Source: Tetragonia tetragonoides (taxonomy: Eukaryota; Streptophyta; Magnoliopsida; Caryophyllales; Aizoaceae). Taken from it: 64,000 bases of DNA. The DNA lies in NCBI GenBank assembly GCA_038025085.1, contig CM076143.1:16663501-16727500 (forward strand). The letters are read 5' to 3'. Positions 58,101-64,000 of this stretch are shown here, piece after piece. The notes beneath the pieces are model-generated. The model searched no databases and was not told the DNA's origin. It saw only the letters and a list, made by a program, of their open reading frames with translations. Within the stretch, counting starts at the first letter, position 1. Each line of letters starts with the position of its first letter. The position numbers were made by a program, and so were the translations under genes.

Positions 58101-59387
58101 ATTGGGCCTCTAAATAAGGGATTTCCTATAACCCCATGTCAGCTTGTCTAGTCAAGGACAAACCAGACCGCCCATTACAGGTGTTTCCTATTTCTCATCT
58201 TCGGATTGCTTTCTGAATTGTCCAGCAGCACCTTTCTTGATCTCACTGCTTCCCAGTTTCTACGTTCTATAACTTCTCTGCAACATCATATGGCAAATTT
58301 TTTTTGTTTGCATCATGCTTACTTGCTTAGTGTGCTCAGCTTTTATGACTAGGAGATTCTTCAAGCGAGCCGATTTTTCCCTTTCTTTTTCAACCTCTGA
58401 ATCTTCAGAAATTCTGTGTTACAGAAACCACAAATGAAATATATTAAGCCTTTCGTACAACTCCTCCACTTGCTGTTGAACCTTGTTGCTATAATCCAAC
58501 ATCATAGCAACCATCTTCACTTATCTTGATTCCTAAAAGAAGCCCAGCCTACCCTCGGATAACCAATCATTAAAGACCGTCAATGGCTAGGACTCAAGTT
58601 TAGATGCTCCTCTAAATAAAGAAGCATGTGGTGAGTAAAAAGTTTCTTCAATCTCCATAATTTCACCTTTGCCAAAGAAGATTGGATTCCTCAGTCATCA
58701 CTTATCAACATTCTATTAGGTTTAGTCAGTTGAGCCCCATTGTGATGAAACTGAGTAAATTTGCGACCCGCAATAGCCATATCAATGAGGCCCAGGTCCA
58801 TAATGAAGTGATTAAAAATCTGCATTGAGATGTCTCAGGTCATCACAAAACCAAGTATTGGTTGCTATGTTAGTTTTATGGTTGCAGAAGGATGTTATGG
58901 TTCGCAAAATTTTCTCTATTCGACCTCGTCTTATAGCCTTTCATGATATAGCTTTTGTCCCTGCACCTTAGTCCTACTCTAATGCATAACTTAGCATGGG
59001 AATAGAATTTAAGAAATAGCTCGAGAATTCAATGAGAGAGAACTGTGGAATTCAATGAAAGAGTCTGCTGTGGGTTGGGGGGTGTAGAAAAATATTATGT
59101 CAGGATGTACCCTGTGGAGATTTTTCATATCAGTCAAAGTTATTTGTCATGCTATTATATTTCCCTATAATTTGTTCACATTGGTGATTGATTTCAGCTT
59201 CATAAGAACATTTCAGGAGGCACCGTGTGGAGATTTTGTGACTCACTTTTGCTGTCATCTATGTGCAACATGTCAAGAATACAGGGAAATATGTGAGCGG
59301 TCTGGAGATCCTAACTACGCTGATCTCCAACTACCTGTAGTCACAGCTCCATCCGTCCAGAAAATGGAACCGGCTCCAGAAGAATGA
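55152..59387 (+). CDS. PLAC8-domain (Cys-rich, plant cadmium resistance/cell number regulator-like) protein, frame broken in exon 2
   Basis: Three coding exons: 55152-55320, 55889-56114, 59217-59387, about 188 aa if the frame were continuous. Exon 1 gives a Pro-rich N-terminus and SSGICACCDDMPSC; exon 2 opens CIGLFCPCYLFAKNAKFLG, the PLAC8 CCxxxxCPC-type motif, continues to GPCMTHFVLW, then must change frame near 55990 to read AIVNSVCCLLTDGILLGLPG and CYACNYRKTLRSKYNLQ. Exon 3 is EAPCGDFVTHFCCHLCATCQ and an acidic tail. Exon 2 is 226 nt where phase requires 227, so one base is missing at TATGGCGATTG (55988-55998). The family are small plasma-membrane proteins in metal efflux or organ-size control. 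Either a recent pseudogene or a homopolymer assembly error (GGG read as GG). Intron 2 is 3.1 kb and holds a LINE fragment. Confidence 0.85.
57256..57660 (+). mobile_element. 5'-truncated LINE 3' end in PLAC8 intron 2
   Basis: One frame reads LWRNASLAILWFIWLERDAL, homologous to the LINE C-terminus at 9507-9740, and a shifted frame reads LASLCSKAAGVL. A 3' UTR with CTTCTTTTTTCTTCTCTAAAAAC follows. TATGCCAT...TTTG occurs on both sides (57255 and 57659) and may be a decayed target-site duplication. Confidence 0.78.
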
Positions 59388-59968
59388 TGGTTCCTACATT
59401 TCCATTGTCCTAGGAGGCAAAGGCATGCTGTTCATGGCGTACATCATTTTTTTCTGGACAAGCTACATTGAATTCTAGGCTTTGGTTTGTGTTTTGCTAT
59501 TTTAGATAAACTATGATCTTGTTTTCGTGGACGTTAATATCTTTGTTATGTTATTCGACTTGGGACGATTTTCATGTCCATCAATCGATACTGCTATGAG
59601 CACTTGGGCAAGATAAGAAAGAGTGAACTGTCACCTTGTATCTTACTGTTTGTAAATATAATGGCTCATGAATCCGGCTTGGCTCTTGGCATATAGGACG
59701 GTCTTTTTCCTTTTTTTCTGCATGTACACATAATTGGAAGACTTAGCTATCGAATGAAATGACTTGCATACTTATCTGAATTCGAAGATGCTAGAGTCAA
59801 CTGAAGGGACATGGCATAGTTAAGTCTTGTCCCCTAGTTGTAACTTGTAATTTCTAAGCCATTTTCCTTCTGGAAGTAATGGTTTGTTGACTCTTCAGTA
59901 GTCTGGATTTTGTTTTTATCTTATTGAATGAAGTGGTATATTTTTTTTCCCTTTAATTTTGAAACAAC

Positions 59969-60120
59969 AAGTCTTGTGTGAGACCAACTCATAAAAAAAT
60001 GGGATTATTATTTAGAAATGTAGGGGTCACTTAAGATGATTTGTAATCCTTATTTTATTGAAAAGTTACCCCGTCTCACCAAAAGTTAAAAAGGTCGTCA
60101 TATAGAAGTTTTTGTGATTT
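59969..60120 (+). repeat. Dispersed ~150-bp MITE-like repeat, copy 2
   Basis: Diverged copy of 54122-54276: GTCTTGTGTGAGACCAACTC, TAGGGGTCACTTA, CCTTATTTTA, CCCCGTCTCACCAAAAGTTA, TAGAAGTTTTTGTGA. Confidence 0.88.
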
Positions 60121-60468
60121 TCAATGCCAAAGAAGAGAAATACATGATTTTGTTTTTAGTGTAGGTTGTGTTGGCCTAGAAAAGTGACAGCTTCTAGTTT
60201 AAATCCTATTTTTCCTCTTAACCCACAAGTTCCACCTCTTTATCCTCATTTTCACCTTTTAAGAAGTTTAGAACACTTTTTAAGATGTCCAAAAGTAGAA
60301 GCTTCAAATTTTGGGCCTCATAGGAGGTATTTTAAGTTTTTTAAAAGTTGAAAATGGAGGTGAGTAGGAGTTGGACGGGGGTAGTTTGTGAGGGAAAATA
60401 GGGAGAAACTACTGATAAGTTAGGTCAAACACGCTTGTAGTGTGTTTAATTGGAGGAGATACCTAAAT

Positions 60469-60570
60469 AAGTGAAAACTGTGTAACGAGTAAGGACTAAA
60501 TTAAGGTTGAATCTGAAAGACAACTTTTTCGACTTAGACCCTGTTCTTACTCGTTACACAGTTTTCGCTT
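60469..60570. repeat. 25-bp inverted repeat with 52-nt loop
   Basis: AAGTGAAAACTGTGTAACGA (start of 60469-60493) pairs with 60546-60570 with one mismatch in 25. A foldback MITE or small-RNA precursor is possible; neither is shown. Confidence 0.85.
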
Positions 60571-61696
60571 CTTACAAGTTGAACCAAAATATGCTTGATA
60601 CCCATATATACCCCCCCTTAAAATAACCAGAACTTTGAATATAAGTAAACTAAAATTTGAATTTAAATGAATCAAATTTACATAAATATCGGATTTTCTA
60701 TACTACCATGCATTTATATTTTATGTTGACCCGAAATCTAACTTAACTCATAATCTAATTAAGTAAAAGCCAAACTAATCCAACGGAGTTGAGATTAAAT
60801 CCACCATCGGAAAGAACAAATTGAACGCATGTAACTCGACCTGAATATTTTTGTAATTCGAAATGACTCTAACTGAAAGTACCTTACCCAAAACATACCT
60901 ACTGACCCGCCCTTGCTTATTTTTGTCTAGAAGGTAAAGATTAAGACTAAGAAAGAAAAGAAGTAAGCTATCTACATCTTAATACTCATTTTTTGTGAGA
61001 TTTATACTAGTGTTTTTTTTCCTTCTTCTTTTGCTATGCTACTAGTTCCCTAGTCTAGTACTTAAGGCATGATGTTGGATATTGTCTTTTTGTAGTTGAG
61101 ACTTGTAGGATGTTTTAAGCGTCAATTCAAAATGCATGAAAATGTTTTTGAGATTCAGATTAAGTAGGCTATCTATCATCATCATCAAAAAGAACTATTA
61201 GAGCTTCGACCCATTCATCTACTATATACAGTATCTCCATTATAAGGACTATATGTTGTTTTTTTGTTTTAAATTCCTAGAAGTCGATTTCAGACCAGCT
61301 GTTGCGTGTGAAACATCGATTGATTGCTAGTGGACCAGTGTGTGAAACTTTCATCTACAGAATCTAGATATGTATGTTCCAATTTCTTAGTAAGCAAACA
61401 CATCTGTTAGAAGACATCAAGATAAGCAAGAAAGTATACTTTTAGTAAATCAATCTTCAATAACAACCACCACTTTTGAATTTTTGAACTGTAATAGATA
61501 AATTTAGGTGTTTCAGCACGTTTAGTGCAAAGTTAATTTGTACTTATTTAGGAGTAAGCACTTATTTTGTAATGAAAATTAAATTATAGTTATGATACTT
61601 GGTATTAAACTACCCGGTATCAAGAAAAATATATATGTTGACATATCCCTGCTATGCACAAGATATTGAGATTATAAAATGAATATATGTATTCTT

Positions 61697-61863
61697 TTTT
61701 AGCGACTTCAGTGAGAATAAGTCGCTCTCCCTGTTCGCGACTTCCTTTTATTCCCCAACTTTGTAAGTCGCTATACAAGTTGGCGACTTTTGCGGATGTA
61801 AGTCGTTATGTACGGTAGCGAATTATGTCTGCCTTATTATTCACGCTTTTCTTGTTAGCGACT
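61697..61863. repeat. Cluster of AGCGACTT/AAGTCGCT motifs
   Basis: The octamer AGCGACTT or its reverse complement, exact or with one or two changes, occurs about eight times in 165 bp (61701, 61719, 61736, 61765, 61782, 61800, 61817, 61857) on alternating strands. This is typical of subterminal transposase-binding repeats of CACTA-type elements. The CACTA terminus itself was not found. Confidence 0.6.
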
Positions 61864-62117
61864 TTGTCTGTTGAGTGGAAAAAAATCGCGAGGTCCGTGA
61901 ACATTCGAGCTTACGTGTACATCCTTGTGCAAAATACTTTCTATCCCAACCTAATCTCGATATTATTACTTTTTAATCTAATCCTATATGGGCAAATGAT
62001 TCATAATTGTGAACAAAAAATCACGATTGTTCTTTATAAATTAAAAGGCACTCTGTTCCATCATGTGGCAGTCTTGTGAGTCTATATTTTATACTAAGTA
62101 ACAATAAAGGGCTTAAG

Positions 62118-62480
62118 AAGTAAGAAAAACTGACCAACAAAGGTGGTGGTCTAGTAGTTCTAAAAATTGCTTACTTTCAAGTAGTTTGGTAAGGCAATGT
62201 CATGAGTTTGAATCCTTATTCCCCCTATCCCTTGTGTCTGCTGGCTTCTAGGGACTATGCTAGCCCATTGTTGATGCTACGTTTACGGGGCTCAGTGCTT
62301 ACGCTGGTTATTCAGCTAATCTGATATATTCGCTATTGAACACCAGAATCTGAGCATGATGTAGTGGGAGGTAACTCAATCGTTATTCACTTGCACGGTT
62401 GCACACTTATTTTGCACAACAACAACAACAAAAAAAAAAAAAAACAAAAAAAAAACAAACAAACAAGTAAGAAAAACTGA
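62118..62480 (+). mobile_element. tRNA-derived SINE with 16-bp target-site duplication
   Basis: AAGTAAGAAAAACTGA is repeated exactly at 62118-62133 and 62465-62480. The head has A-box-like TGGTCTAGTAG (62147-62157) and B-box-like GAGTTTGAATCC (62204-62215). The body is about 330 bp and ends in (CAA)n plus an A-run. Confidence 0.93.
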
Positions 62481-62780
62481 AGAAGCTAAGTCTATCAACT
62501 TTGACAAAGGGAAGTGATCCCCCAAGAAAAATGAAGGAATGAAACAATGAAAGTTACAAAATGTCCAGCTGTGAGAAGCTGGGCATCATTAACAAACTAG
62601 AAAAGTCCCGCCTACCTATCCTTACTCTCTCTCTCTTCTCCTAAACTCAAACAGCCATTGAATGTAAACCACTTCTAGAGCCGTCAAAATCAATTTCCTC
62701 ACGTCATGGTCATCAACACTTAATTAGCTGTCTAGAGTTTGAATCTAATAATATTATACCAAGATCATCCATGCATGACC

Positions 62781-63002
62781 AATTATATGCATGTAAACCA
62801 AGACCAGTTGATGCACTGGTTCAACACTTTATTCCTTAAATAAGTGGTTGGGGGTTTGAATCCCAATTCTTGTGAATGGAAAAAATCCCTTGGCCAGTTC
62901 CCTACTACTTAGTGTGCTGACAGTTAGAGCGAGAGAATTAGTCAATGTGGTTGACGGTGAAATACCCTTGACAAAGACCAAAAAAAAATTATATGCATGT
63001 AA
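62781..63002 (+). mobile_element. tRNA-derived SINE with 16-bp target-site duplication
   Basis: AATTATATGCATGTAA is repeated at 62781-62796 and 62987-63002. A-box-like TTGATGCACTGG (62808-62819) and B box GGTTTGAATCC (62853-62863). Short body of 190 bp ending in an A-run. A different family from the SINE at 62118. Confidence 0.92.
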
Positions 63003-64000
63003 CGTATAATCTACTTTCTTTTTCCCCTAATGAGAAAGAGAAGTCAACCCACCAAAAGTTGTTTTATTAATTATGTTCATTCAGTTTCAAAAGCGTACTA
63101 AAGTTGGTCGTGGTGTTAGATTTGATAGTAAAGGTTATGGGCTTAATTTCTATTATTAAGCGTATTTGTTGAGTTTGAGTGCGTTTTTTAGATTTTAAAC
63201 GGTTAGTTCAGTTCAGTTCAGTTCAGGTCCCAAATTTAGTGATTTCAAATTTAGTTAAATGATGTTCATTTCAGTTCAGTGGTGCTGAGTTCAGAAATAT
63301 ACGTTTTGTCTCACATATCAAGTTGTGTTCAATTTAGTTCAGTGGTGTCCAATTCAGTTTAATGGTATCCAGTTTATTAGTGATGTTGAATTTAGTTCAA
63401 TTCAGTTCTAGGAGGTACAAACACCAATTCAGTTCAGTTCTGATAAGTTCAGCTCTAAAGAACGCAACCTCAGTCTACAAATTAAATTTATCTATTGGCT
63501 TGCATGTTCGATCTATTTGGTTAGTAGGATTTTCATTATTTGGGGTTTATCCGGTACATAAGACTAGTAGTTGCATCTTCCTCTTATTTAAAAAAGAGCA
63601 TTATGTTCATTAGGTTTGAACTAATAATAAACCACCCCGTTTACGTTGAAGTTATATTTTTAATTTTTTGAAGTTATATTAATTGTTACAATGACTATTA
63701 TATACATTAGTGATGGCATACAATATGGTTTCATTTGATAAGCTTAGTTGAGGTATTCTTTCTTTTAATTTCCTCTTCTTTACCTATCAAATGACAAAAA
63801 TGATCTATCGGCCAACTATATATATATATTTTTTGTTCTAGGAGGTACAAACACCAAAAAACACATATTCAATTATTGAGCTTGAAGAAATTATTTATTG
63901 ATACCAAGTGTAGATAATGCTCCAATCTAATCAAATTAAAATTAGTTCCCCTTTGATACAACAATAATGATTTCATGCAATAAATATTGATTTTTCTGTT
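63003..64000. other. Intergenic to window end, with TTCAG repeats and a 22-bp direct repeat
   Basis: TTCAGTTCAG runs occur at 63197-63440. GTTCTAGGAGGTACAAACAC plus two more bases is duplicated exactly at 63405-63426 and 63835-63856, bracketing 408 bp. No gene supported. Confidence 0.5.

Larger units (their letters stand above)
59388..61690. other. PLAC8 3' flank and intergenic
   Basis: No other gene recognised. It contains the repeat copy at 59969-60120 and the inverted repeat at 60469-60570. ORFs here are short and without family resemblance. Confidence 0.45.

Noticed and set aside
61825..62079. 84-aa plus-strand ORF
   Set aside because: Begins in the AGCGACTT repeat cluster and has no recognisable domain.

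Overview
The window is nuclear DNA of a flowering plant, most likely a eudicot. The evidence is GT-AG introns, plant-specific families (DUF247, TRICHOME BIREFRINGENCE-LIKE, plant PLAC8/Cys-rich), Ty1/copia and L1-type retroelements, Helitron ends, MITEs, tRNA-derived SINEs and long (TA)n tracts. I cannot name the species. Roughly five protein-coding genes sit in a repeat-rich background; there is no operon-like organisation.

Layout. 1-6375: non-coding, ending in a Helitron-type 3' terminus. 6559-12424 (+): five-exon JmjC/cupin oxygenase of the NO66/MINA53 type, with a LINE fragment and a SINE in intron 2. 12.4-15.5 kb: a possible small antisense ORF, a SINE, and a hAT-like MITE holding a LINE RNase H remnant. 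15.8-19.75 kb (-): a truncated, frameshifted Ty1/copia element. 19877-21292 (+): an intact single-exon DUF247 gene.

22-33.7 kb: a large satellite-like domain. Degenerate minisatellites flank an array of eleven ~168-bp monomers and three diverged copies of a GTACAA-rich module. It is split by a ~5-kb nested insertion: two inverted copies of a TIR element, a TIR element carrying a captured RPA70/DUF223 fragment, and a Helitron-type end.

35.2-41.6 kb holds the most unusual content: a tandem series of degenerate U2 snRNA-like units, each headed by a plant snRNA upstream sequence element (RTCCCACATCG-like) and several with a TATA box 31-38 bp downstream. The last unit is split by a nearly full-length L1-type LINE flanked by a 12-bp target-site duplication. 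41.9-43.6 kb: convergent Helitron ends, then about five tandem ~300-340-bp Helitron 3'-end units.

45734-49917 (+): five-exon TBL/DUF231 O-acetyltransferase-like gene with a PIF/Harbinger MITE in intron 1. 51687-53087 (-): intronless PRP4-type U4/U6 snRNP WD40 protein with an Asn-Asp microsatellite. 55152-59387 (+): three-exon PLAC8 gene whose exon 2 is one nucleotide short of an open frame. 59.4-64 kb: intergenic DNA with two SINEs carrying exact 16-bp target-site duplications, an inverted repeat and TTCAG-type simple repeats.

The genes look like unrelated housekeeping and plant-family genes. One loose theme is splicing: a U4/U6 snRNP protein gene lies about 10 kb from the decayed U2-like cluster, which I regard as coincidence.
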